Positions 25,038 to 34,202 of a DNA stretch of 64,000 nucleotides are shown piece after piece. How positions within the stretch are numbered: the first letter of the stretch is position 1; every line of letters starts with the position of its first letter. Origin of the DNA: JAWLEV01 sp041685915 (lineage in GTDB: Bacteria; Chloroflexota; Anaerolineae; UBA1429); contig JAWLEV010000001.1 of NCBI GenBank assembly GCA_041685915.1, positions 45,791 through 109,790 of the forward strand, read 5' to 3'. The position numbers and the translations under genes are program-made. The notes beneath the pieces were generated by a model. It was not told where the DNA came from, ran no database searches, and worked only from the letters and a program-made list of their open reading frames with translations.

Positions 25038-26621
25038 TGGGACTCGGCCTTTTCTATCGCATCATCGATACCCCCCACCATGTAAAACGCCTGCTCGGGG
25101 AGATCATCATGCTGACCATCCAGAATTTCCTCGAATCCCCGTAACGTCTCGTCCAGAGGTACATACTCACCCGGAACCCCCGTGAACCGNNNNNNNNNNN
25201 NNNNNNNNNNNNNNNNNNNNNNNNNNNNNNNNNNNNNNNNNNNNNNNNNNNNNNNNNNNNNNNNNNNNNNNNNNNNNNNNNNNNNNNNNCTGCTCGGGGA
25301 GATCATCATGCTGACCATCCAGAATTTCCTCGAATCCCCGTAACGTCTCGTCCAGAGGTACATACTCACCCGGAACCCCCGTGAACCGCTCGGTGGTAAA
25401 AAAGGGTTGCGTCAGAAAACGCTGTAATCGCCGCGCGCGGTGCACGACGAGTCGATCCTCCTCCGAGAGTTCCTCGGTACCAAGTATGGAGATGATATCC
25501 TGCAAGTCCTCATATCTGGCCAACGTCTCTTTTACCTCGTTGGCGATGCGTACATGTCGCCCGCCCACATAGCGAGGCTCAAGCATGTTTGAGGACGACT
25601 CCAGTGGATCGATGGCAGGATACAGCCCCTGACTGGCAAGGCGCCTGGTCAGCACGGTGATGGCGTCCAGGTGACTAAAAGCCGCCACGACGCCGGGATC
25701 CGTTATATCGTCCGCCGGAACGTATACGGCCTGAATGGAGGTGATCGCTCCACGCGTCGTGGTGCTGATGCGCTCCTGAAGCTGCGCCATCTCCGTAGCC
25801 AGCGTGGGCTGATAGCCCACAGCGCTGGGAACCCGGCCCAACAAGGCTGACACCTCCGCCCCAGCCTGCACGTAGCGATAAACGTTATCGATGAACAAAA
25901 GCACGTCACGTCCCGCATCATCACGAAAATACTGGGCCATGGTCAAAGCCGTCAGGGGAATACGCAGACGCGCGCCGGGTGGCTCGTTCATCTGACCAAA
26001 CAGGAGGACGGTGTCCGCTAGTGTGCCGCTCTCCCTCATGGTCTCCCAGAGTTCATGCCCCTCGCGGGTACGCTCTCCCACGCCGGCAAAAACGGCTACC
26101 CCCTCTTCCGTCCGCGTGCCATGATGGATCAACTCGATGACCAACACGGTCTTGCCCACGCCCGCCCCACCAAACATCCCGATCTTGCTGCCCCTACCAA
26201 ACGGTGCCAACAGATCGATGGCTTTGATACCGGTCACCAGAGGCTCTTCAGAAAGCTCCTGCTCCCTGAGAGGCGCCGCCTGGCGATGGATAGGCCTGCG
26301 CTCCAACTCTTCGACGAAATCGCCACCGCCGAGAGGACGCCCCAGAACGTCGAACAGATGTCCCAGCGTCTCCTCGCCAACGGGCACCTGGATAGGGGCC
26401 TCTGTGTCCTGCACCCGCATGCCCCGACTGAGACCTGCCGTCGAACTCATGGCGATACAACGCACCGTCTCAGGATCTATATGTTCCTGAACCTCTAAAA
26501 CCAGATCTTCCTCATTCGGTCTTTTCACCAACAGGGCGCTATCGATACCCGGTAGATCCCCAACCGCGAACTGGGCATCCACCACCACACCCATAACACG
26601 GGCCACACGTCCTATTCGCAA
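25034..26621 (-). CDS. atpD: ATP synthase beta subunit (interrupted by an assembly gap)
   Basis: Catalytic subunit of the rotary ATPase, first gene of the operon. Walker A is GGAGVGKT, then GERTREG, LLFIDNVYRYVQAG and the catalytic-site SAVGYQPTLATEM. The gap at 25190-25289 splits the gene near its C-terminus, with the same 99 bp on either side. Removing the gap and one copy leaves an intact frame of 462 residues with normal ends. The start is TTG at 26621 with GGAGG nine bases upstream. Beta as the first gene, before epsilon, is the N-type order. Confidence 0.95.
25091..25388. other. Second 100-N assembly gap flanked by identical 99-bp copies
   Basis: 25091-25189 equals 25290-25388 exactly (99 bp) with 100 N between. 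It has the same geometry as the gap in cfa. It splits the 3' end of atpD and disappears on overlap merging. Confidence 0.93.
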
Positions 26622-26689
26622 ACGAGTGATCCTCCATCAAAAGCAACAAATCCTGCATTTGTGTTCAAACAGACAGCATCGCAAAGCAT

Positions 26690-26718
26690 ATGATACCCGA
26701 TCTGCAGAATAATTGCAA
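26690..26718 (-). promoter_or_regulatory. Promoter of the ATPase operon
   Basis: On the minus strand: TTGCAA (26713-26718), a 17-base spacer, then TATCAT (26690-26695), about 70 bases before the atpD start. Confidence 0.65.
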
Positions 26719-26737
26719 GAATCGATACCTCAGAACT

Positions 26738-26766
26738 TTGTCTATACGATCTGAAGCGTATATACT
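26738..26766 (+). promoter_or_regulatory. Promoter of the thioredoxin-CcdA fusion gene
   Basis: TTGTCT (26738-26743), a 17-base spacer, then TATACT (26761-26766); back-to-back with the ATPase promoter. Confidence 0.6.
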
Positions 26767-26810
26767 ATCATCTCGGGGAACGGCTACTCGCTAATATTGG
26801 GAAAAAAGTT

Positions 26811-28337
26811 ATGCGCTCTCACAAATCTACAATACTGCTCATCCTCGCCACATGTATCTTTTTACTTGCCATGCCCTGGTCCATCAGGGCACAGCAAGTC
26901 GAGTTAAAGATCTACTTTTCACCCCAGTGTGGGCACTGTGAAATAGTACGCGAACAGGTGCTGAGTCCTCTCAAGGAAATGTATGGGGACGAGATATCCC
27001 TGACCTTTGTGGATGTTTCCAAAGCAGAGGGCTTACAGGAATTGGAAAACACGGAACAGAGACTGGGGAGACCAAATAACCCCCTGCCCGTTATCGTGGT
27101 CGAGGAAAAGATAATCGCCAGCGAAGACGTGTTTGACGTGGAGGATGAACTCACAGCCTTTTTACAGGAGCGCCTGGGGCAGCCTCCCGCTCCCGAGGCG
27201 ACGTCCCCTACTACCAAAAGCACTCCCACCACCTCCCCCAGTCCACAGATCACGGCAAGCGATCCTTCGAGGTCCACCATCCACGTCGCCTATATCAAAA
27301 AGGAGGGGTGTGAAGAATGCTCCCGCGCCCGTCTTGTACTGCAAACCCTGAATGGAGAATTCGAGGGCATGATCGTCACTGCCTTTGACAACGTGCGCGA
27401 CGCCGAACTCGTTGAGGCCATGGGCGAAGATCTTGGTCTGCCCTCCAACCGCCATCTCATCGCCCCCTCCATCTATGTGGGAAACGATGCTCTTATAGGA
27501 GACGAGATAACGAGTGAGAGCGTTCGCCAGCTATTGATGAAATATGAGGAGTCGGGCGCACCCGCCTTTTGGCAGGAACTGGACGTGGCTTCTGGGAGAC
27601 AGCGCATCCTGGAACGCTTCAGGGCCATGGGCCCTTTGACTGTGGCCGCGGCCGCCCTCGTGGACGGCGTCAATCCCTGTGCCTTTGCTACTATCCTCTT
27701 TTTCGTCTCCTATCTGGCCATCAGCCGCCGCCAGAGGAAGGAACTCCTGGCCATCGGTCTCGCCTTCACGGCCGGCGTGTTCGTCACCTACTTTGCCATC
27801 GGGCTGGGCGCCATGAGCCTGCTACGCATCGCCAGCACTATGCGGGCAGTGGGCCTGGTACTTTACGGCTTCCTGGCCCTGAGTTGTTTTGTACTGGCGG
27901 GATTGAGCGTGCACGACTATTTCCTGGCCCGCCAGGGCAAGCTGCACGAGATGCGCCTTAATCTACCAGACCCCCTGCGCGAGCGCATCAAGGGACGCAT
28001 CCGCGCCACCAGCGGCGCCTTTATGGGCACCGCCTTCGTGTCGGGTTTGATCGTGTCCCTGCTGGAACTCGCCTGCACAGGGCAGGTCTATCTGCCCACC
28101 ATCTCTTTCGTCGTGGGCGTCCCCCATATGCGCACTTATGCCATCGCCTACCTGGTACTCTATAATCTCATCTTCATCCTCCCCCTCCTTGCCGTGCTCC
28201 TGTTGGCTGTATACGGGGTGAGTGCCAAGCAATTCCAGGACTGGTTTGTGGAAAACGCGGCGCGTAGCAAGTTGATCATGGCCGTCCTCTTTATCCTGTT
28301 GGGCTGTCTCCTGCTCCTACAGGTTCTGACCCTGTGA
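26811..28337 (+). CDS. Two thioredoxin-like domains fused to a CcdA/DsbD-type membrane domain
   Basis: 508 residues. A signal/anchor helix (~7-27) is followed by a thioredoxin-like domain with CGHC (C40/C43), a Pro/Thr-rich linker (~125-155), then a second thioredoxin-like domain with CEEC (C167/C170). The C-terminal half (~270-508) has about six membrane helices with CcdA-type cysteines: C290 in NPCAFATI and C422 in ELACTGQVYLP. CcdA/DsbD move electrons from the cytoplasm across the membrane. Here both outward thioredoxin modules are on the same chain, so the protein may be a self-contained thiol reductant relay for extracellular proteins or cytochrome maturation. The ribosome site is weak (GGGAAAA). 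It has its own promoter and a downstream terminator. Confidence 0.85.
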   Translation: MRSHKSTILLILATCIFLLAMPWSIRAQQVELKIYFSPQCGHCEIVREQVLSPLKEMYGDEISLTFVDVSKAEGLQELENTEQRLGRPNNPLPVIVVEEKIIASEDVFDVEDELTAFLQERLGQPPAPEATSPTTKSTPTTSPSPQITASDPSRSTIHVAYIKKEGCEECSRARLVLQTLNGEFEGMIVTAFDNVRDAELVEAMGEDLGLPSNRHLIAPSIYVGNDALIGDEITSESVRQLLMKYEESGAPAFWQELDVASGRQRILERFRAMGPLTVAAAALVDGVNPCAFATILFFVSYLAISRRQRKELLAIGLAFTAGVFVTYFAIGLGAMSLLRIASTMRAVGLVLYGFLALSCFVLAGLSVHDYFLARQGKLHEMRLNLPDPLRERIKGRIRATSGAFMGTAFVSGLIVSLLELACTGQVYLPTISFVVGVPHMRTYAIAYLVLYNLIFILPLLAVLLLAVYGVSAKQFQDWFVENAARSKLIMAVLFILLGCLLLLQVLTL

Positions 28338-28367
28338 CAACAGAGAGGCGGTTCCCGACGCATAAAG

Positions 28368-28395
28368 ACCCCGAGCAAGAGATCTTGCCCGGGGT
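28368..28395. terminator. Bidirectional terminator
   Basis: Long stem (ACCCCGAGCAAGA with TCTTGCCCGGGGT, one mismatch-like pair) and a very short loop, between convergent genes ending at 28337 and 28418. Confidence 0.7.
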
Positions 28396-28417
28396 GTTAT
28401 GCTTACAAACGAGTTGA

Positions 28418-29707
28418 TCAGCCCAGGCCAAAGAATGCCTTGCCGTTCTCCAGCATAATATGATCGGCGATCTCTTCAGCCGTGCTCTCGCTGATAAAAC
28501 CGGCGGCGATCTTTTTCTCCAACACGCGGGCGATCCCCCGCTTTGCCTGCAGGGAATAGCCCACGTTGCACCAGGGCAAGCCCGTGTCCGCGCCATAGGC
28601 GAATATCTTGTTGAACGGCACCCCATCCAACCACTCCGAGAGCGCCCGCGCGCTCTCGGAGGGATTCATGGCCCAGGCCCAACACATATCGGCCCAGACG
28701 TTGGGATAATTCTTGGCGATGGCTCCCAATTCAGAGGCCCAGGGCCAGGAGGCATGAAAGATATCGAAACGCACGGAGCGATAGCGATCAAAGAGGGGAA
28801 TCAGATGGGAGGCTTTGGTGCCATTCAGTGAACCCCAGTTGCCGGCCAGATAGCCAGTGTGAATCTGCACCGGCAGATCATCGTCACTGGCTCGCTGCAG
28901 CAGACAGTGAAGCAAATAGTCCCCTAGGGGACGACCCGCCTGTGCATCGACGGCACCCGTATTCTGCTGGATGCCCTCCCAAAAAGTCTTGCAACTGCGA
29001 ATCCGCGAGAAGGCGCGCTCCGCCTCATGGTGCGTGGGAGACCCCACACACAGATCGCGTCCATAGGCCATGCCCACCTTAAAGGCCGCCAGTTCACCCG
29101 TGGCCGCAAAACGGTCGATGGCCGCATTCAAGGCCTCCACAAGTTGATCCAGGGTATGCGTGGATCTCTCGGTAAAACGCTCCAGGGCCACGATGGGGGC
29201 CTCGTCCACCATCTCAAAGAGGGAATCCATACGAAAGGCAAAACGATAGGTAGAGGGAAAAAGATCCTGCTTCCAAGCGTTCTCATTATCCACACGGAAA
29301 CGCCCATCCTGCAGGGTCCATGCATTCTGGGCCTTTTCGTGTACGAGGAAAGAGTAGATCTCCTGGGCTGACCTGCCCTCTATCAAGGACTGCAGCGCCT
29401 CTGTGATGGCCTCGAAATTCGCTAGCGCATACTCCATGCCCAGCAACTCCTGACAGCCAAGGTCCACCGCGCGACCATAGCCTGTGGCCCGGATCTTGGG
29501 CCACAGTTCGGCGATCTCCTCCTCTTCTACCTTCTCCTGATCGCGGGGTCGCTCTCCTTTGGCAGTAAAGAGATCGGCCTCGGCATATCCCAACAGGCTT
29601 CGAAAGGAATAGTTTTCCCGATTGGCATCAAATTCTTCGAAATCGGCATGATGATCGTGATGACAAAACAGGGCATGATCCATCACATACTCGCGAATAG
29701 CGGACAT
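28418..29707 (-). CDS. Amidohydrolase-family protein (uronate isomerase-like relative)
   Basis: 429 residues, cytoplasmic. The N-terminus has CHHDHHADF, a metal-type His cluster at the first barrel strand, and a C-terminal FAYGADTGLPW segment bears the Asp expected at strand 8. HTGYLAG and FHASWPW lie between, as in amidohydrolase-2 family TIM barrels. Sequence features and neighbours (phosphofructokinase, sugar enzymes) suggest sugar metabolism, but the reaction is unknown. AAGGAG lies eight bases before the ATG at 29707. It is downstream of the phosphofructokinase gene and likely in its operon. Confidence 0.75.
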   Translation of the reverse strand: MSAIREYVMDHALFCHHDHHADFEEFDANRENYSFRSLLGYAEADLFTAKGERPRDQEKVEEEEIAELWPKIRATGYGRAVDLGCQELLGMEYALANFEAITEALQSLIEGRSAQEIYSFLVHEKAQNAWTLQDGRFRVDNENAWKQDLFPSTYRFAFRMDSLFEMVDEAPIVALERFTERSTHTLDQLVEALNAAIDRFAATGELAAFKVGMAYGRDLCVGSPTHHEAERAFSRIRSCKTFWEGIQQNTGAVDAQAGRPLGDYLLHCLLQRASDDDLPVQIHTGYLAGNWGSLNGTKASHLIPLFDRYRSVRFDIFHASWPWASELGAIAKNYPNVWADMCWAWAMNPSESARALSEWLDGVPFNKIFAYGADTGLPWCNVGYSLQAKRGIARVLEKKIAAGFISESTAEEIADHIMLENGKAFFGLG

Positions 29708-29747
29708 CGCATCGTCTCCTTATAAAGCGACCTTGGATAAACAGTTG

Positions 29748-31034
29748 CTAGCGGTACGCCTGCGGCACATACGTCGGCAGAACTTGTTTGGCGAACAGGG
29801 GGTCAAGGCGGGCAAAGCGCTGCCGCCCGTCTACGAGAGGTACGTCGAGCCAGTCCTTGCCTATCAGGGGCTTGGCATAGGTCACAAAATCGTCGGTTAC
29901 GTCGGTGCGGCTGGGCGCGATCCAGTCCTCGGGAAAGGCGCGCTCCGAGTTGGCCACTAACTCCAGCGGGACCCTGTCATATTCCACGCCATAGATGGGA
30001 CCGGGCTTGCGCAGGATGGTGGCCATATATCCCGACTTTCCCTCTGCGGCCAGCAGGGCCGCCTTTTGGCCCACATTATAGGCCTCTTCCACATCCACAG
30101 TGGAGGCGGAGGCCATGTCATGGCGCTGGTGTGTACCCGTCACATTAGAGCGTGTACTGCCCCTGGCAGCAAGCCCCATCTCGTTGAGGTAATTAACCAC
30201 CACCTGTGCCACCGTGGTCTGGCTGGCCGAGAACTCGACATGCCCAAAAGCATCCCTGGACTCGCCCAGTTCCCCCACATCGAACCCCTCACTGATCACC
30301 ACCAAAGCTCTTCCCCGCTCCTTCAACATGTCGTTCACACTGTCGGCGAGGTCGGGCAGGCCTAGTCCCGATTCGGCTAAAAAGATAAGCAGGGGCATCT
30401 TACGCTCCGGGTCGGCCAGACGAGCGGCGGCGGGGATGAAACCGATGCGGCGGCCCATGGCCTGCATCACCAACACCGGATCCGAAGGAGAGGAACCACG
30501 ATTCTCCTCCTCTGCCCCCTGAACCATGAACGCCCAGTAACGGGCCACGCTGCCATAGCCAGGTGTATGATCGATCAACTCGAATTCGGAATCGCCCACA
30601 TCATTGTCGATGGTCTTCGGAATGCCCACGGCCACCAGATCCACTCCTCGGTCAGCAGCCAGTGCAGCCACCTTGTGGGCCGTGTCCATGGAATCGTTAC
30701 CGCCATTGTACAAAAAGTATCCGATATCGTGGGCCCTGAGTACCTCGACGACGCGCTCAAAATCCTCCTCGTTCTCCGCGCGCAGCTTATAGCGGCAGGT
30801 GCCGATGGCACCTGCCGCTGGCGTCACCCGCAGTAGGGCGATCTCTTCCTCCTTTTGGGCGGAAAGATCCAGCAATTCCTCCGTCAAGACCCCCTCGATG
30901 CCATGATAACCGGCATAGATCTTGTCAAACGTGCACGGTCGCGCCCGGCAGGTCTCTACAACCCCCTGCAGAGAACTGTTGATCACGGGCGAAGGACCAC
31001 CCGACTGAGCGACCAGGAGATTTTTATTGGCCAT
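29748..31034 (-). CDS. 6-phosphofructokinase, pyrophosphate-dependent type
   Basis: 428 residues. It phosphorylates fructose-6-phosphate to the 1,6-bisphosphate, the committed step of glycolysis. The phosphofructokinase marks are QSGGPSPVIN at the N-terminus, GGNDSMDTA and PKTIDND. Lys in PKTIDND is the PPi-type residue (ATP enzymes have Gly there), so it likely uses pyrophosphate and is reversible. GGND replaces the usual PPi-type GGDD. The start at 31034 follows a strong GGGGGAGG site; the frame is open 19 codons further without one. Length and the MGRRIGFI motif fit the long clade. Confidence 0.88.
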   Translation of the reverse strand: MANKNLLVAQSGGPSPVINSSLQGVVETCRARPCTFDKIYAGYHGIEGVLTEELLDLSAQKEEEIALLRVTPAAGAIGTCRYKLRAENEEDFERVVEVLRAHDIGYFLYNGGNDSMDTAHKVAALAADRGVDLVAVGIPKTIDNDVGDSEFELIDHTPGYGSVARYWAFMVQGAEEENRGSSPSDPVLVMQAMGRRIGFIPAAARLADPERKMPLLIFLAESGLGLPDLADSVNDMLKERGRALVVISEGFDVGELGESRDAFGHVEFSASQTTVAQVVVNYLNEMGLAARGSTRSNVTGTHQRHDMASASTVDVEEAYNVGQKAALLAAEGKSGYMATILRKPGPIYGVEYDRVPLELVANSERAFPEDWIAPSRTDVTDDFVTYAKPLIGKDWLDVPLVDGRQRFARLDPLFAKQVLPTYVPQAYR

Positions 31035-31070
31035 CCCTTTACCTCCCCCCTCCATGAAATGCTCGTCTCT

Positions 31071-31098
31071 AGTATACGACCGGCGAGGCAACTGGCAA
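31071..31098 (-). promoter_or_regulatory. Promoter of the phosphofructokinase operon
   Basis: On the minus strand: TTGCCA (31093-31098), a 16-base spacer, then TATACT (31071-31076). Confidence 0.6.
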
Positions 31099-31122
31099 GC
31101 AAAAGTCAGAACGTATCTCTTC

Positions 31123-31980
31123 TCATCTTTCCAGCGTCAGAACCGCCAGCAATTCCAGATCATCGGGATGCTCCACCCCCTGGACGTCCCCTTTCTCTCC
31201 CATACGCCAATTTCCCCCCTCGCCCAATGCCTCCATAGCCAGGTGGATATTGGCCATACAGATGCCCCCATCATAAAGGGGATATTGTCCCCGCTCGCCA
31301 CCAAGGTATTTGAGCGTCCCCGTGGTCACAAAGAGCATCAAACGCTCCTCCCGCAAGAGAAACCGCCAGGGCTGCGCATTGACCGCCGAGGGGGCCCAAC
31401 GCCCCGCCTCGATGAGAGGGGCAATTTCTGACGGAGGCGCAGATGGAGAACCAAAGTCGCCGTCGAAGAATAGCTCCCTCACGGCCATGCGCTTTCGACC
31501 CCCTGCCAGCATACGGGCCACGGCATCGACGGTGCCGCCAACGCCCGAGGCGGGCCGACCAAAGAACACGGTCGCGCCGATGCGTGCCCCGGCTGGAAGA
31601 CCAAAACGTGAACGCAGACCATCCTCCGCTCCCAACGCACCGATATAACAGGTGCCAATATCGAGAGCCGTAACGCGCACCACGATCTGCTCCACGCGAC
31701 AGCCCAGATCGGTCAACGGATATTCCCCCACCACATAGGGCACCATGACGTGGGGCGGCGTCATGAAACGGCCATAGGCGCTGCGAAGGACCCAACCCTC
31801 ATCAGCGGGCGTATAGTCATGAATGAGAACACGAAAAGTGTTGTCGGGTATCAGGGGAACGACCTTGGATGCTATCTCCCGCACCTGGTCGAGGATATCC
31901 TCCGATAGGGGCTCATCATCATATCGACGTACCGACCTGCGCGCCATGATGGCTTGGTACAGTTCATCGTCCACCGCCAT
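31123..31980 (-). CDS. Nitroreductase-family flavoprotein
   Basis: 285 residues. The N-terminal AIMARRSVRRYDDEPLSED is the FMN-binding signature of nitroreductases. A second Arg/Ser/Asn segment, GRWAPSAVNAQPWRF, also typical for FMN binding, occurs in the C-terminal half rather than near the N-terminus, so the gene looks like an internal rearrangement or two half-domains. It may reduce quinones or nitro compounds with NAD(P)H. The start at 31980 follows GGGAGG. The upstream 149 bp (31981-32128) contains its promoter and no gene. Confidence 0.8.
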   Translation of the reverse strand: MAVDDELYQAIMARRSVRRYDDEPLSEDILDQVREIASKVVPLIPDNTFRVLIHDYTPADEGWVLRSAYGRFMTPPHVMVPYVVGEYPLTDLGCRVEQIVVRVTALDIGTCYIGALGAEDGLRSRFGLPAGARIGATVFFGRPASGVGGTVDAVARMLAGGRKRMAVRELFFDGDFGSPSAPPSEIAPLIEAGRWAPSAVNAQPWRFLLREERLMLFVTTGTLKYLGGERGQYPLYDGGICMANIHLAMEALGEGGNWRMGEKGDVQGVEHPDDLELLAVLTLER

Positions 31981-32032
31981 CGCACCTCCCTTCTCTGACG
32001 AACAGAACCTCCATACATCGTCGATCACGCCA

Positions 32033-32061
32033 ATTGTAACCGACGATGAACATGAAGGCAA
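32033..32061 (-). promoter_or_regulatory. Promoter for the nitroreductase gene
   Basis: On the minus strand: TTGCCT (32056-32061), 17 bases, then TACAAT (32033-32038). Confidence 0.55.
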
Positions 32062-32128
32062 GCGGACCCCGCTTCCCCAGAACCATATCCGGAGGCGGCC
32101 TGGAAGCAAGAACCCTTCGGTCCCAGAA

Positions 32129-33199
32129 TCAATACGTGGACCAGGAGAGGATAGAGGGAGAGGCCTGTCCACAGCGCGTGAGGCGCACGGTGGTCGTTAT
32201 TCCACCAGCCATAGACCGGATATCATACATGCCGCAAAAGTCGTCGCTGGTCGGATCCGGAATGAAAAAGATAATGTCATCTACGATAGTATTGTTCTTA
32301 CTGATCAGGGCGTGTTCACTTACAAGCGATGCACAGAAATTCGTGTTATTCGCAAGCACCTCTATGGTGCCATTGGGAGCATAGCAGACCCCATCCCTGA
32401 CAGTAAAGTTGTTACCATCTATGTTCATCGCCGTGCCGCTCGCATCAGAGAAGAATGTGAGCCCATCAATATAGGGAGCCTCAAAGAGAAGGGAATTGCC
32501 ATGATCGACATATATTGTCCCCGTTGCGACCACCGTGACACCTGTCCAGTTCTGATTATTCGCGGTGATCTCCAGATCTCCCGGGCAGTAATGTAGCCCC
32601 GGAGGTAGATCGGCCACATCCTCCACAACCCATGGAGCGGTATGCGTATAGTACTTCGAGGCTGAGGCCGCGGCCTCAGCCTCCACGCCGCCGGGTTGAA
32701 AGTCGATGATATCCCAGGATACGGGCCAGTCACCGTCAGTGTCATCGGTCACTACATCACCGTGGAAGACGGTGTTTCCTTTCTCGTCAATGAGTTCAGA
32801 GCAACGTACATCACCACAGATCTCCGTGTTGTTCTTCTCTATGCTCAGAGTATCGCTCACCCAGATACTCCAGTTCCACTCGGCAGTAGAGTCGATAAAG
32901 ACTGCCTCAATAGCAGGGATGATATCATTGATCGACTGCGTCATCGTTATCTCCTGAGCCGTCCCCTGATTGGCAACGAGGTCTTGTCGGAATGCCGGAT
33001 CTTCCAGTTTCCACATCGCATACTCGATACCGGCGTCGCTCGCATACTCTTTGTGAAGCGTCTTCTCCACAGCCAGTGTCGACCTGTAACTGGTCGCCAG
33101 ATAGGCAAGAAAGGGGCTTACCAAAAGCACCCCCACGGCGAGTACAACGAGGGCCAGGGGCAACGAGGTGCCCCGCTGCCAGATATTCTCCCTTTGCAT
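32129..33199 (-). CDS. Type IV pilus PilX-like / minor pilin
   Basis: 356 residues. A hydrophobic N-terminal helix (~10-30, GTSLPLALVVLAVGVLL) is followed by a long extracytoplasmic region with many Asn/Thr and four to six cysteines. The N-terminal pattern resembles PilX/GspK-like minor pilins without a clear GFTLIE motif. It is the last gene of the pilus cluster, 26 bp after the prepilin gene. GGGGAGG lies just upstream of the ATG. It could cap the pilus or act as adhesin; that is inference. Confidence 0.65.
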   Translation of the reverse strand: MQRENIWQRGTSLPLALVVLAVGVLLVSPFLAYLATSYRSTLAVEKTLHKEYASDAGIEYAMWKLEDPAFRQDLVANQGTAQEITMTQSINDIIPAIEAVFIDSTAEWNWSIWVSDTLSIEKNNTEICGDVRCSELIDEKGNTVFHGDVVTDDTDGDWPVSWDIIDFQPGGVEAEAAASASKYYTHTAPWVVEDVADLPPGLHYCPGDLEITANNQNWTGVTVVATGTIYVDHGNSLLFEAPYIDGLTFFSDASGTAMNIDGNNFTVRDGVCYAPNGTIEVLANNTNFCASLVSEHALISKNNTIVDDIIFFIPDPTSDDFCGMYDIRSMAGGITTTVRLTRCGQASPSILSWSTY

Positions 33200-33225
33200 T
33201 CTGCACCTCCCCTTTCTCGTTCCAA

Positions 33226-33771
33226 TCAAGGCTTTGAAGGTCTTCTGTGGAACACGAGTTCTGCGGCCGTATCCTGATCGTAATCCTCTCCAGGTCGATC
33301 CACGGCAGTGGTGATGGTCACCGTAATCTGAGAGGTCTCACTGACGGCCCCCACCGGGCTAAACCCCGCAGGATCGGCGATCCGCCGGGCAATAGTCTGC
33401 CCATCGCGTACCAGATTGTACATCTGATCAGACGAGGGCTGCAATGCATAGGTCACCGTTATGGGTACGGGCGTGGCGCCCGCATCGCCAAACGCCCCCT
33501 CCTCAAGCCCGTATATCACAAGCTCAAGCGCGTCTGCCTCTATCTCTCCCTCAGCCGCATTCACCACGTCGTGGTTTAGCAGCGAGGCCGCCCTCTGTAA
33601 CTCGTTGCTCACGCTCAAAGAGTCCCGATACCGCGTCGTAAGATCGTTAAAATAAAAGAGGGTGACCACCAGGGTTCCCGTGATAAGGGCGCCGATGGCC
33701 GTGGCCAGGGTGAATTCGATGAGGGTGAAGCCACGTTCATCGCGTGCCACGGCAGCAGGACGATCTCTCAT
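33226..33771 (-). CDS. Type IV pilus minor pilin (PilW/GspJ-like)
   Basis: 181-residue prepilin with a short basic leader and the peptidase motif ERGFTLIEFTLA, cut after Gly by a prepilin peptidase with a conserved Glu at +5. The soluble domain (residues ~35-181) has PilW/GspJ-like spacing. The ATG at 33771 overlaps the stop of the next upstream gene (TGATG). Confidence 0.82.
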   Translation of the reverse strand: MRDRPAAVARDERGFTLIEFTLATAIGALITGTLVVTLFYFNDLTTRYRDSLSVSNELQRAASLLNHDVVNAAEGEIEADALELVIYGLEEGAFGDAGATPVPITVTYALQPSSDQMYNLVRDGQTIARRIADPAGFSPVGAVSETSQITVTITTAVDRPGEDYDQDTAAELVFHRRPSKP

Positions 33772-34166
33772 CACCGATCTCCTTTATAATCTACCAGACG
33801 GAAAAGCATCTGATTGGCGGGCGTGTAAGACACGGTGACGGTGATACACTGTAGACCATCATCGTGAACGGAGGTTGTAAAGGTCTCCGTACTGGAAATC
33901 CAATACCCCACCCCCACGTCCACGTCATAGCGATCCTCGGTCACAGCAGGATAGGACACGGCCGTGGGATCGGGCTGATAGTCGACACCCTTGATCGCTT
34001 CCATCTGCCGCCGCGCCAGATTCTCGGCGATAACCCGCTTCCTCACCAGAGCGACCCCCTTGCTGCTGGGAGCAAAGGCGCCCAGCAGCATCATCACCGC
34101 CGTTCCCATGATGGCCAGGGCTACCAGTTCGCCCACCAGCGTATTCCCCCGCTCACCTCTACGCAT
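33771..34166 (-). CDS. Type IV pilus minor pilin (PilV/GspI-like)
   Basis: 131-residue protein with a prepilin-like N-terminus (ERGNTLVGELVALAIMG); the first residue after the predicted cut is Asn and the +5 Glu is present. Its small globular domain and place between PilC and the PilW-like gene fit PilV/GspI. GAGGGAG lies six bases before the ATG at 34166. Confidence 0.78.
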   Translation of the reverse strand: MRRGERGNTLVGELVALAIMGTAVMMLLGAFAPSSKGVALVRKRVIAENLARRQMEAIKGVDYQPDPTAVSYPAVTEDRYDVDVGVGYWISSTETFTTSVHDDGLQCITVTVSYTPANQMLFRLVDYKGDR

Positions 34167-34202
34167 GACAATCTCCCTCTGCAGTAGCAAGCGCTCCCCC
34201 TA

